From Mytilisepta virgata (lineage: Eukaryota > Mollusca > Bivalvia > Mytilida > Mytilidae): 64,000 nucleotides of DNA. Positions 11,831 to 22,182 of the stretch are shown piece by piece. Below the pieces are notes generated by a model. It made no database searches and was not told the DNA's origin. It worked only from the letters and a program-made list of their open reading frames with translations. Positions within the stretch are counted from its first letter, which is position 1. The number at the start of each line of letters is the position of its first letter. Where the stretch lies: positions 3,782,001 through 3,846,000 of the forward strand of contig CM051514.1 of NCBI GenBank assembly GCA_028015205.1, given 5' to 3'. The translations under genes were made by a program, and so were the position numbers.

Positions 11831-12600
11831 AAATACATACATGTAGAAACATCTTGTCAGAAACCATTTGACAGATGGAAGCAATATTATGACTGAATAA
11901 TCAAATAATGGTCCTTAACAAAATGGACGTTTTTTGGTGCCGATCCGAAATTCAAAAGCATGGCTGCCAGGGCCATTTATGCACTCTGATTGGCTGAAAT
12001 TTAAAAAATCTTCTGTAAAGCTACAAAAGCAACTGAATTGTTATATTGCAGAAATTATCCTTACATGGTCCTCTACAAAGTGTATGTTTTTTGTGTCGAT
12101 CTGAAATCCAAGATGGCTGCCACCACAGGTCATATTTAACATAGGATCCTATAGGAAATACATACAAACATCTTCTTGTCAGAAACAGTTTGACAGATGG
12201 AAGTAATAATATTATGCCTGAATGATCAGATAATGGTCCCTAACAAAATGGATGTTTTTGGTGCCATTCCAAAATTTAAAAACATGGCTGCCAGGGCCAT
12301 TTATGCACTCTGATTGGCTGAAATTTCAAAAATGTTTTTCTCTGAAGCTACAAAAGCAATTGAATTGTTATATTGCAGGAATGATATTTCCATGGTCCTC
12401 TACATAGTTCATGTTTTTTGTGCCGATCTGAAATCCAAGATGGCCACCACCATGGAACACATTTAACATACATTTGTAGGATCCTATGGAAAATACGTAC
12501 AAACATCTTCTTGTCAGAAACCATTTGACAGATGGAAGTAATATTATGCCTGGATGACCAGATAATGGTCCGTAACAAAATTTATGTTTTTGGTGCCAAT
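11819..12600. repeat. About 330-bp tandem repeat, 2.4 copies
   Basis: Units start near 11819, 12142 and 12478 at 'ggatcctatgggaaatacat'. Each contains 'catggctgccagggccattt', 'atgcactctgattggctgaa' and 'gatctgaaatccaagatggc'. Divergence between copies is moderate. Confidence 0.85.
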
Positions 12601-13015
12601 CTGAAATTTATATTTACTATATCTTATATAAGTATCTTCGGATTGTTATTTTGAAACTCCTGGGACGATGCCTCTGCATGGTGGAGCCTAGGTCCCGAGG
12701 GTATTCGTCAACCCAGTCATCAGATTTGTCTGACATGATTATTCATTGATTTGTTACAGACATTACCAGTATTTAGCAAAATTATATATATGGGTTGATA
12801 TTTTCCAAATGTACTGTATTTTCTGGTTTATAGGTCTAACTGATACTTTCTCCATAGACTTATAATGGTAAAATGGTCATTTTAAAGTAAAAAAGCCTTG
12901 ACCTATGGTCAGGAAAATACGGTAGTCGGGCGTAATATACTAAAGATTGTGAAATAATAAAATTTTCTACAGGGAGTCTTCCAAGTTCTAATGTTTGAGG
13001 AGGTCTTTTTAGTTC
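12601..13015. other. Non-coding spacer
   Basis: AT-rich, with one GC-richer block at 12655-12730 of unknown origin. Nothing else was recognised. Confidence 0.4.
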
Positions 13016-13620
13016 CTAAATATATTTACAAAAATTAAGATGAACTTTGTCGAATGGTGTTTTGTCTATAAAATTAAATTTGTCCACAATCTGATCTTCC
13101 CCAACACATCTTATTTTAGCTCTATAATATGGTAAGTATCCATCCATAAAAGAAATTTCAGAATTGTAGGTCAGCACTGGTAGTACCAGTTTATTAAATA
13201 AATTATTTGACACATTTATTGGGATATTACCCATGGAAGATGCTTTTGATTTTAAGGCAAACAACACCTTTTTTGCCTTCTTGGCTAGTTCTTCGAAACT
13301 ATATTTAAGACTTCAATTACTCTTGATCATTGTGCTAAGTTTTATCATTAAAAGTAATAAATGGTTTAGTTTTACATATGTGACGTTGTACATGTTGTAA
13401 GACCATAGTTTTGGTTTTCTTGGTATTAAGTGTAAGCTGCCAATTTTCACAAAAAGTTCCTAATTTGTCTATACTTTTTTGTAACACTTGTTTACTTTTG
13501 GATATACATGATATAATAAGAAGCTCATCTGCAAAAGATAGACTTCCCAGATTTAACTCTAATAAACTTGGTGGCATGGTATCTACCCCAGTAAACAATG
13601 GGCGTAAATCATTGATAAGA
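13016..13620 (-). pseudogene. LINE reverse transcriptase remnant (minus)
   Basis: Two minus-strand frames belong to one broken pol gene. The upstream part (13335-13598) carries 'LGSLSFADELLIISCISKS', the RT catalytic block that is normally F-A-D-D, here with the second Asp replaced by Glu. It then has 'NWQLTLNTKKTKTMVLQH', the next RT block. The downstream part (13016-13267) has 'NKLVLPVLTYNSEISFMDGY' and 'IDKTPFDKVHLNFCKYI', typical of the LINE thumb region. Frame breaks and the changed active site make it inactive. Confidence 0.75.
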
Positions 13621-13639
13621 AAACTATAGGTCTCAACAA

Positions 13640-14060
13640 CCCATCTAGACTTCTTGAAAAAATGTTTGTTTAGTTACTCCCATTCCTACATATGGTAGTG
13701 AAATTTGTGGAGTGGACTCACATTTTAAAGATTCTGACCCCTATGAAAAACTTCATGTTAACTTATCAAAGATATATTAGGGGTTCATTGTAAGGCATCT
13801 AATGATGGATGTCGAGCCGAACTTAAAAGGATTCCCTTAAAAAATAAAATATTATATTCAATATTCAATTTCCTGAACCATATAGTGTTTACGGAAAATT
13901 CTTTGGCATATGATATATTCACTAAATCTGTATCTTCAAACCCTTGGATCATAAAGATAAAGGGTCTTTTCAATGGACTTGGAATGTCGTATATCATTGA
14001 TAACTTTAATTATGTTAAAGGTACATGTAATTTAAATTCCATTAAGGGCATACGATACAA
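13640..14060 (+). pseudogene. LINE pol 3' remnant (plus)
   Basis: With several breaks, the plus strand reads like the LINE region seen at 63480-63812 on the minus strand: 'SDPYEKLHVNFIKDILG'-like, a CRAEL-like motif, then 'FTENSLAYDIFTKSVSSNPW'. It lies head to head with the minus-strand LINE fragment just to its left. Confidence 0.6.
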
Positions 14061-16627
14061 TTTCGATCTACTATTGATTTTTCTTTGAGATTTTGCATAT
14101 TGGTAGTTTTTTCACCCATCTTTCTAAAACTACAAAGAAAATTACACCTTCATATGCTACTTTTTGAGATATTTAAGGTTCAGTTTCCGGGATTTTTACT
14201 AAAATTGTGCAAATATCGTCTTTTCACCTATTTCGATAAAAATCAATTACTTTCTTGTTTTAAAAGATAAATATATCGGGGTTTTTTGCATAAAGAAAAC
14301 GAATATCTCTGCTCTTCCGATAAATAAAATTTAGACAATTTTGTGGTACAAGATCTTTTCATTTTTTTCAAAACATGTGATATATTACCAAAAACTTTGA
14401 ATTTGGCACGATACATCAGTGTATTAAAAAAAATCTGCTATTGATAATTTAATATAAAAATCACATAATGTTGCCCTTATAATTTGCTATCGAATGCAGT
14501 TTCGAAATAAAGGGGTCCATGATCTCATTTTTTAGATATTTTGAAAAAAAACTGTCGACTTTCTAGGCATCGGTACAACTCTTGATTTTAAGCGGGAAAT
14601 GACGTGCCATCATAACGCAAAACGGATACTTGCGTGGTCCCGATTCCCGTGTGTATGAATAAAAGGCTTGGAATCACTCTCTGAAAAGAATTCCTGATCA
14701 AATTATATGTTTTACAACACTTTTGCTTATTGCATCTTTTGTGTTAAATGTACTGTCACCAATGGGACAAAATGCTGTGGAATGCGTTGCCTCTGTGAAA
14801 ATAATTTTTATAAAATTGTTTTTTCCATATATATCTGGGGATACTGACAATTTTCGCCGATTATTGATCTTCGGTTTCTATCAAAGCAATACATGTATTT
14901 AAACATATAAACGCTTTGGAGAAGCATATATATGTCTAATTAGTATTTGTAATCTCTTTTGAAGAAAAGCAAATCACCATAAGTTAGGAAGTCCGAGAAT
15001 TTAATTCTGTAATTTCATTTTTATTAGATGATGTACAAAAATGTAAAAGTATCTACATGATACATGTAAGTTCTTCACAATATTCATGCACCATTTGAAC
15101 TAAGGGATTTTACAACTACAGGAACTATAAATATAGATGTCAATGTATGGGAATCTTTATCTATTCCAAAAGGGACATTTTTCCGCCATGAAACTCATTA
15201 AAACGCCATCCTTTAGTTTTGGTGGGGTTCCTGCTACTCGTTTCTGTGTGTACTTTTTAGTATTTTGTGTTATTTGTTGTTTGTCGTTGGACTGTCGTCT
15301 TTTTGGTGTTCCTGATCGTGTTTTTTTATCCACTGATTTCCCTCTCCGTTTTATGACGTAACGTTATTTTCCGCGAATTAGCGACGTTGTGGAAAAAGGA
15401 AAATGTTCCGCGAAAAGTTCTAGTTGGACGTTAGCGACGCAATTATCTCCCCTGTAACTGTATCGTATGCCCTTAAACAAAGAATTAATGACCAATGTTT
15501 GCAAGTTCAAAATGCAAATATACTTGAATCTAGGAAGATGGACTTTTTCAAGAGTGTCTACATATATAATGGGTCGAAGATTACCCTAGATATGTTGATA
15601 TTTTAAGAAACAGAAGAGACAGAGCTGCAATATGTAAGATCCGTATAAGTGCTCATATACTGATGATTGAAAAAGGGAAAAATCTAAAATATTCCTAGAA
15701 ATGAGAGATACCTGCTCTGTATACTCCTAAGACAAACTTATTTTAGTTGATCAGACTGATCCAGCCTTTTTGATTGACAGTACTAACAGAGATAGGGTGA
15801 AATCTGATACCACAGATAACACTATGTAGTAAGAAACAGATGACCTTCACTTGGTGTTAAAATACAATTCCTTACATCCTTTGATTAATTCAACATGACC
15901 AGCTGGAATTTGCATTGATAAATAAGTGTGGCAACAATGACAATAAATTAATTGTGAGAAAAGTTTACTTCATTTTTTTAAACATGTTAAACATGTACAT
16001 GTAAATTCAATGCATAACTTTAACAGATACATAATATTAAGATACTTGTATTTTAAGTTGGTACTCTTTCTATGTTTTAAAATGATATCTCTATAGAAAA
16101 ATTATATTTATATTCTTTGTGAAATTAAACTAGAATTTTAAACAAGAAGACAGTATCTTATAAAACTAAGAAACTAAAATTAAGAAAGAAAAGGGGTGTA
16201 TCTTAAACATTAAAAGATACTAATAAATATTCTATATTATGATTAGAAAAATTAGCATTAATTTCATTTCATATTTTTAGACTATCAAATCCTTATATAC
16301 ATAATCATTGCATTCACTAACTTATTATATTTATTTAGTTGAATATGTTTATAAAATATTTAAACTAAAACAGTGATTAAAAAAGCTTGTTAAGTAAAGT
16401 TCATTTGAATAGCCATCATGACAATTGTATATATATGCAATATTGAGTGAAAATAAAACTAAAAAAAAATGAAAATGTTCATATGCTTCACAAAAATATG
16501 GTGTTTATATGTACATAGACATGGATAAAAGAGTACAAATCATCAAGTAAAAATAAATATAACAAATATCATTGTTTAGAAAAAAAAAGTTTCAATTTAA
16601 TGGTCCTCTGTCAAACTTTTTTTTCCT
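14061..16627. other. Non-coding, AT-rich spacer
   Basis: I see no exon, RNA gene or intact element. About 15215-15320 resembles a dispersed repeat ('ttttgtgttatttgttgttt'). The 3' untranslated region of the nuclease-like ORF should lie near its right end. A minus-strand AATAAA candidate is near 16328. Confidence 0.45.
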
Positions 16628-19456
16628 TCACTTTGGGGTAGATTGAGTCTGTGCCTTTTTCCCAGATTTGCCTTTCTGTGGTGTTTCTAACAGTTTTCTT
16701 TTGGTGGGTTTACTCTTTTGAACAGTAATTTTACTCTGTTTCAGTCTTTCGGCTAACTCATTTTCATCAATTGAAATTAGGAGAGATCTGTTTGAAACAA
16801 AAACATCTTCTCCCAGGTTGATTTTAATTGTGTTGTCTTGAAGTTTATTTAGACATCCTTTAGAAACGAAGTTTGGAAGGGATGCTGAGTGGTACCCTAT
16901 TGTGGCAAAGTAATCTAGCTGCAGTTGAACAAGTTCAGCTAGTTTGTCCAGAGCTGAATTTGGTGGCAACCAGGTTTGTGGATGTTTAAATTCTTTGCCT
17001 GGTAGTTTTATTGAAAGCTGTCGAATTTCTGCAAAGGTTAGAGCTGTACTATTAACCTTAGGTGGACAGTATAACATGGCATAAAGTTTTTTGTAGAATA
17101 ACTTGTCAAGTACGTAACTGACTTTTTTGTCTCCATTTTCTATTTCCACTGTACAAATTTTGATTAAATGGTCCCTAATTTCTCCATTTTTCATTACAGT
17201 TGACAGTAATTTGTCATGTGAAATACTGTGAAAATTTGGCAAAAAATCATTTCCGCCCATTGCTAAAGTACATGCTACTAGAACTCCTATCTTGGGTTTG
17301 TTGAAATGTTGCTCTAATAAAGATATAATCCCAGTTATATCATATATCTCGGGTTTCTTTTTTTGTAACCATAAGTATACTGGCCATTTAAAAGAGTAGT
17401 CATCATTTCTTGGCCAGAACATGCTAACGCTTAGTAGATGTATCACCAAAGTGTCAATGTCTGCTGATGTAACAAAATTGACCACGCACTGTCCATCCCT
17501 AAGGTTTTCTGTGGTACTCTTGTCCAACAACCAGTCCGCCTGTGACATTTCTGCCTCCCCTTTTCTTTGCTTTATATTGTTCATCAGTATTTCTCTTTCA
17601 TATCCACTTTCTTTCTTAAAATAAAATCTGACTGGTATTGCGAACAGGTCACACTGGCAATCATCATTTCCACATTCACATTCAGACAAATACGCTTCAC
17701 TGTCAATATCTACTATCAAGTTGCTCTTCAGGTCTACATATTTCAACTGTTTAGTCAGAAACTTACTGATGAGTTTTTTACCAGGCATGGTTGAAACAGC
17801 AGCTTGTTTACTGAAGTTTTCTTGGCTTACAATTTCACTTTCTTCTTTCAAATGGGCTATAGTAATTTTTTCTTTTTTCTCCCTGTTCAACCTAGTAGTG
17901 GCCTTGAAATCATCAGGAGTAAAAGAATACTTCTCTTCACAAATAACAATTCTGTCTAAATTAGGTAGACTGTTAACAAGCTTCTTTATAATTGCATTTG
18001 ACACAAACTGAACATATTGTTGTCCAGAAGAAGCAAATACTTTGAATTTTGTTCCAGCAAACTCTACAATAGAAAGACTGGCATTATTTCTGATGTGAGC
18101 AGGGACCATTTTGAAGTCAAGGAACACAAGCTGATCTTCTTCAGAATCACCTGATGAACTTATATGTAATACTTTTGCTACTTGACATGATTTGATCAAG
18201 TTCAATAGTGCCTTTTTTACACCAGGTGATTTATTTGTCGCATTTTTAGATCCATCTGGTTTCAACACAGCTTGGCAGGTGTTACTTTTGGATGACATGG
18301 ATTCAAGAACACTTCTTAATTTCTTGACTTTAGCCACTCTTTTCTGTTCTTCCTTTTCTGATTCCGTTACTGGCTTTTCCTTTGATTTGCATTTTGTTCT
18401 ATTGACAGTAACACTTTGACCTCTTTTGACACGATTTATCAGCTCCTTTGGTCCATCTAAAGTGTCAGTCCTAGGACAGTCTTCTTCTGTCATTCCTAAA
18501 TACTCCTGTTGTGCTACATATCGATGCACCAAATATCTTCCAATGTTGTACGTGTTTCTATCTAAAGTCGTATTTGCAATTGTTGGGGTTTTTGAATGGT
18601 AAATATTTTTTGGTGTAGATTCTTCTATTGTTTCAAAGGCATTCCTTCTTATCATAAGTTTCACAGTTCGCGTGATGTGTTTTTTGTCATTAACAGAAAT
18701 TTGATGTTCCATGTATTTTGATGCTGAGGACTTCACTGCTTTTTTGTCATTATTATCTTTGTCATCATCAAATAAATCTTGTTTCCCATGTAAGGTTTTC
18801 TTTCTGACTGTATGGAGTTCTTTCTGTTTATCCACTGTAGACATTTTTGGTATTAAATTAGTCAATGTAGATCCAGGTCTTATGCATTTCTTTGCTGTTC
18901 GATGATCAATTTCCCTTATACTGTCTAATCCAAAGTTGATTTTGCTGTCATAATGAGGAGATGTGTATAATCGTGTTTTGAAATTTGAATGAAAATGCCC
19001 GGCTTGATAATGCTCCAAAAGTAGCCTAGAGCAAAATCCTGCATAGCTGGAGGCTCCATTCAAAAATGAGAATGGCAAAGATGATTTTACACTAGCTAGA
19101 AGTAGATTGTATCCATCTGGCCCACCAATGCGTTCTGCTACTGCAATTGCAATAATTTCATCGCAGTGTTCCATCATTTCCTTGTGTAGGCAAAATGTGG
19201 CATTTTTGCTGCAACTACCTTCAATGAACTTTTTGAATTTTGATCCAAATTCTTCTTCTAACTTATGAATAGGATGATGTAGTGACATAATCTTTTCAAT
19301 TTCTGCTGCTTCTGGGTCAGGCAATGATTTGATAAAAGACAAGCATATTGCTGTATGCAATGCAGTAGAAAGACGCCAAATATTTCTTGTTGCTGTTTCT
19401 ATGTTTTCAATGGTTAAAAGTTTTGACCATTCTTTTTCATTTTCTTCATCTTTCAT
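16628..19456 (-). CDS. Large protein with FEN/XPG/XRN-like PIN nuclease signature (ORF B, 942 codons)
   Basis: This is an uninterrupted frame of 942 residues from the first ATG. I do not recognise a named gene. Residues about 500-535 are rich in basic and acidic residues after a hydrophobic strand ('IVICEEKYSFTPDDFKATTR'), as in the arch of FEN/XRN nucleases. Residues 590-602 form a Cys cluster (ECECGNDDCQCD). At about 658-666 'VTSADIDTLVI' gives the paired acids after a strand, as in FEN/XRN 'D-x-D'. At about 727-736 'MGGNDFLPNF' matches the GNDFLP signature of XRN-type nucleases. The C-terminus is Lys-rich. The N-terminal 200 residues have no recognised domain. The function inferred is a metal-dependent 5' flap or structure-specific nuclease, unproven. 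The frame is open for 38 codons upstream of this ATG, overlapping the end of ORF A by 17 codons, so expression by frameshift or splicing is possible. It is intronless across 2.8 kb, unlike the other genes here. Confidence 0.6.
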   Translation of the reverse strand: MKDEENEKEWSKLLTIENIETATRNIWRLSTALHTAICLSFIKSLPDPEAAEIEKIMSLHHPIHKLEEEFGSKFKKFIEGSCSKNATFCLHKEMMEHCDEIIAIAVAERIGGPDGYNLLLASVKSSLPFSFLNGASSYAGFCSRLLLEHYQAGHFHSNFKTRLYTSPHYDSKINFGLDSIREIDHRTAKKCIRPGSTLTNLIPKMSTVDKQKELHTVRKKTLHGKQDLFDDDKDNNDKKAVKSSASKYMEHQISVNDKKHITRTVKLMIRRNAFETIEESTPKNIYHSKTPTIANTTLDRNTYNIGRYLVHRYVAQQEYLGMTEEDCPRTDTLDGPKELINRVKRGQSVTVNRTKCKSKEKPVTESEKEEQKRVAKVKKLRSVLESMSSKSNTCQAVLKPDGSKNATNKSPGVKKALLNLIKSCQVAKVLHISSSGDSEEDQLVFLDFKMVPAHIRNNASLSIVEFAGTKFKVFASSGQQYVQFVSNAIIKKLVNSLPNLDRIVICEEKYSFTPDDFKATTRLNREKKEKITIAHLKEESEIVSQENFSKQAAVSTMPGKKLISKFLTKQLKYVDLKSNLIVDIDSEAYLSECECGNDDCQCDLFAIPVRFYFKKESGYEREILMNNIKQRKGEAEMSQADWLLDKSTTENLRDGQCVVNFVTSADIDTLVIHLLSVSMFWPRNDDYSFKWPVYLWLQKKKPEIYDITGIISLLEQHFNKPKIGVLVACTLAMGGNDFLPNFHSISHDKLLSTVMKNGEIRDHLIKICTVEIENGDKKVSYVLDKLFYKKLYAMLYCPPKVNSTALTFAEIRQLSIKLPGKEFKHPQTWLPPNSALDKLAELVQLQLDYFATIGYHSASLPNFVSKGCLNKLQDNTIKINLGEDVFVSNRSLLISIDENELAERLKQSKITVQKSKPTKRKLLETPQKGKSGKKAQTQSTPK

Positions 19457-19509
19457 ATATTGTAAAATATGAATGAGACCGGCTTCCTTATAGGCTGATA
19501 TGAGATTGG

Positions 19510-22182
19510 TTATTTTAGACTTCTCAGATGAAGAACTGGAAACTCTGGAAGAAAGGTGTGATACTTAGATTGTGTGTCCATTAATTTGAATAAGTTATTT
19601 GCAATTTTGAAATCAGGTGCAAATAATATTCTTTCTTTATGTCCAGTATGTTCCGTTTTAAGTAATATGTCATCTAATACATTTTTTAAAACCATAATGT
19701 CATCATCACGCCCTGAAGCTGGAGGGGGGTGTCTTGTTAATATAGGATTTGTCTTAAAAATACTAAATGATTGTTTCTGTGCTTCTTCTGGTAGGTTAGA
19801 GTCATCATCTTGCGTGTCAATATAATTGATGGCACAAAGCATTTGTTCTATTTCACGGACATTTTCACTGTTTTCCTCAAGTCTGATTTCATAATCATCC
19901 CCTAGGCTTACTGTATCTGAATCACTTTCTATAGATGACAAGTTTAGGAGTTCAAGATCATTATCTTTAATATGCCCAACGATATGGGGTTCAACTGTAG
20001 TCTCTCCATCATTTCCAATTGTTGATGTTCCATTCAGTTGATTTGGGGGGGTTCTCATTTGGCTACATTTAAAGTGTAATTCTTCATCTTGGCTTCCAAC
20101 TGAAAGATTTCCCATACTTCTGTCTAGATCCTCGATGGACATATTGAAGTCTTCATCATCTTTGTCTCCTAAATGAACTGATTCTAATGTCAAGTTCAAT
20201 TGATCTATTGAACTCTCATTCACTTCGAAACCATCATTTGCTTGTTGACACTCTTTAAACATATCGTTCATTTGTAAATCTTGCCAAAGATCATAAACTG
20301 GCCAGGCAGCTTCTTGCTTGAAAATTCTGTACACATGTTCTTCCTCTGGATACAGTTCAAGAAATGTCCTATTCAAATCTGATTTTGTCAACACCTTACC
20401 ATCTTTGCAAGTGCATTCATTTGTTCCATCACATTCCTCTGCATGCCAGCTTTGTACCTGAAAGGAATCTTTAGGTATCCCCTTGATGGTTAATGGTAGG
20501 GTGCAAATCTGTGTAGTTCTGTTCTCTCCTGGCATAGGATCAGTTTTGAACGACAAATGTACCAAATTATCCATCAAAAGTGCTAAATGGCATTGTTTAA
20601 TGCTGACGGAATGAACTGTTTCTTCATTTTCATTTGCACCTCTATAGACTAAAGGATATGGCTTTAGAAATGTGAAAAAATAGCACATTTCTGGATCAGA
20701 ATGAAGTTTCAGTCTTCTATCTCCCGTTTTCTGACTCTGGGTTATACCTAGATGTGATGTGACATCGAATACAGTGGAAACGTTGTGATAATTGACCAAA
20801 AGTTCATCGGTGTTCATCTCCTGAGTAATACCACTGTAATTTTTGTTCATTTTGTGAAGCATTGACTCAAAATGACAATATAGAGCTGCAATTTTTGATT
20901 TCCTAGTTTCATTCAATCCACTCATGTCTAGGAAAACATTCTCGAAAATTATACGTACAGGAAGAGGTATGTTAAATGTCCATTCTTTCAAAATGTCAAA
21001 TGTTGCAATATCTAGAGGTTGATCCAGGTAAGTTTCAAATATATGGAAGCAGGCTTGACATAATTCTTCTTTTAAACATTTGTCTGATACATCTAGATCT
21101 TCTTCATTGTCTATAGGAACAGCATAGTAAATCTGGTCATTCAACTGCTTCTGTTTAACCTTATCTCTAGTGTGAAATCGAGGAGGGACATGTTCTAATT
21201 GTTCAGGAAAGGTTCCATTTTTGAAAAAGATTACTTCTTTCGTCCATTCACAATGAGTTTTTTCTATGTGTGATGTCGTCAAAACAACAATATCATCTAA
21301 AACTGAAACGCTGGGTGTGGAAGAGAGTTCAATGTAAATATGAAGACCATCTCTGTGTTGACAGGAAAAGTTGCAATCCACGCAGTACACTTTTTTGCTA
21401 AATAAGGGGGATATGTGTGATTCTATCAAATCAAATATTTCTTTTTCAATTAATTCTGGGTTGTGCTTCATATTCCCTTTGACTAAAATTCCTTGCAATG
21501 CATTGGAGGCATTCTTTCGTGCAAAATTTTTCTTCATTGTCTTAACAACCATGGGTCCTATACTTTCTGCATTTTCTTGAACAGACTTACATAATTCATA
21601 AAAATGAAACTTCTTTTCAATGAGACTTTCAAACTGAACTCTATTTTTGGTAGATACAGAGTTCTGGAAATTCCATTCAAATAATTTAATTCTGTCCCAT
21701 TCAGCCTCTGAAAATTTTTCTTTCCAATTTGTGTCAAGAAATTCTAAATCTGACTCTTGAATTATAGTTGGTATTTCTATTTCATTTGCAGTGAATATAG
21801 TAGCTTTCAGTTTTTCATAAAGACTCCAATGTGTTTTCTGAAGCGTTGGTTTTGGTGATAATTTAAATGTACAATGCTCAATAACATCATTGCACAATTC
21901 AGCACATACACAAAAATCATCATAATGGGAAAATAAATATCTAAAAAGTGATGAAATCGGAATCCTGTTCCCATCTGCTTCTTCATATATGCCATCTTTG
22001 TATTTTGCAATCTCTCTTAAAATATTCTGTTTTTTTATAATTTTCGCATCTGAATCTAATTGATTTTCTTTCAAAAATTTTACTAAATCAGTGACTTCTG
22101 TATAAATCCCATTGTCATCTTTCTTGCAGGGTAGTTTGTCCAATGAAGGCAGTGCAAAGGAATTCTGAAATAAAACACTCAC
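19510..22182 (-). CDS. Unknown large protein paired with ORF B (ORF A, 890 codons)
   Basis: This frame lies 53 bp upstream of ORF B on the same strand, in a different reading frame. No named domain is recognised. Visible features: a Cys/His cluster near residues 263-273 (YCVDCNFSCQH); 'MDNLVHLSFKTDPMPG' followed by 'LPLTIKGIP' near 536-568, which recalls a D-N-x-x-H block that I associate, from memory, with widespread uncharacterised metazoan proteins; a second Cys group near 583-595 (CDGTNECTCKDG); and an acidic, Ser-rich tail from about 640 to 830. Start choice is uncertain. The sequence just after the first ATG, gttttatttcag|AATTCC at about 22165, is a strong splice acceptor, so the true N-terminus may come from an upstream exon. 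Pairing with ORF B suggests a joint role, such as a transposition or DNA-processing complex. Confidence 0.55.
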   Translation of the reverse strand: MSVLFQNSFALPSLDKLPCKKDDNGIYTEVTDLVKFLKENQLDSDAKIIKKQNILREIAKYKDGIYEEADGNRIPISSLFRYLFSHYDDFCVCAELCNDVIEHCTFKLSPKPTLQKTHWSLYEKLKATIFTANEIEIPTIIQESDLEFLDTNWKEKFSEAEWDRIKLFEWNFQNSVSTKNRVQFESLIEKKFHFYELCKSVQENAESIGPMVVKTMKKNFARKNASNALQGILVKGNMKHNPELIEKEIFDLIESHISPLFSKKVYCVDCNFSCQHRDGLHIYIELSSTPSVSVLDDIVVLTTSHIEKTHCEWTKEVIFFKNGTFPEQLEHVPPRFHTRDKVKQKQLNDQIYYAVPIDNEEDLDVSDKCLKEELCQACFHIFETYLDQPLDIATFDILKEWTFNIPLPVRIIFENVFLDMSGLNETRKSKIAALYCHFESMLHKMNKNYSGITQEMNTDELLVNYHNVSTVFDVTSHLGITQSQKTGDRRLKLHSDPEMCYFFTFLKPYPLVYRGANENEETVHSVSIKQCHLALLMDNLVHLSFKTDPMPGENRTTQICTLPLTIKGIPKDSFQVQSWHAEECDGTNECTCKDGKVLTKSDLNRTFLELYPEEEHVYRIFKQEAAWPVYDLWQDLQMNDMFKECQQANDGFEVNESSIDQLNLTLESVHLGDKDDEDFNMSIEDLDRSMGNLSVGSQDEELHFKCSQMRTPPNQLNGTSTIGNDGETTVEPHIVGHIKDNDLELLNLSSIESDSDTVSLGDDYEIRLEENSENVREIEQMLCAINYIDTQDDDSNLPEEAQKQSFSIFKTNPILTRHPPPASGRDDDIMVLKNVLDDILLKTEHTGHKERILFAPDFKIANNLFKLMDTQSKYHTFLPEFPVLHLRSLK
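22165..22180 (-). other. Candidate splice acceptor at the start of ORF A
   Basis: The minus strand reads GTTTTATTTCAG just before AATTCCTTTGCACTG. If used, the ATG at 22182 is intronic and ORF A is the 3' part of a spliced gene. A candidate upstream donor is near 22814 (ACAG|GTATGTG, minus), but no coding exon was established. Confidence 0.35.

Noticed and set aside
11576..11896. Two opposite frames of about 100 codons
   Set aside because: They are the near-palindromic 21-bp array read on each strand.
15137..15606. Two plus-strand frames of 60-74 codons
   Set aside because: The sequence resembles a dispersed repeat, and I see no domain or splice evidence.
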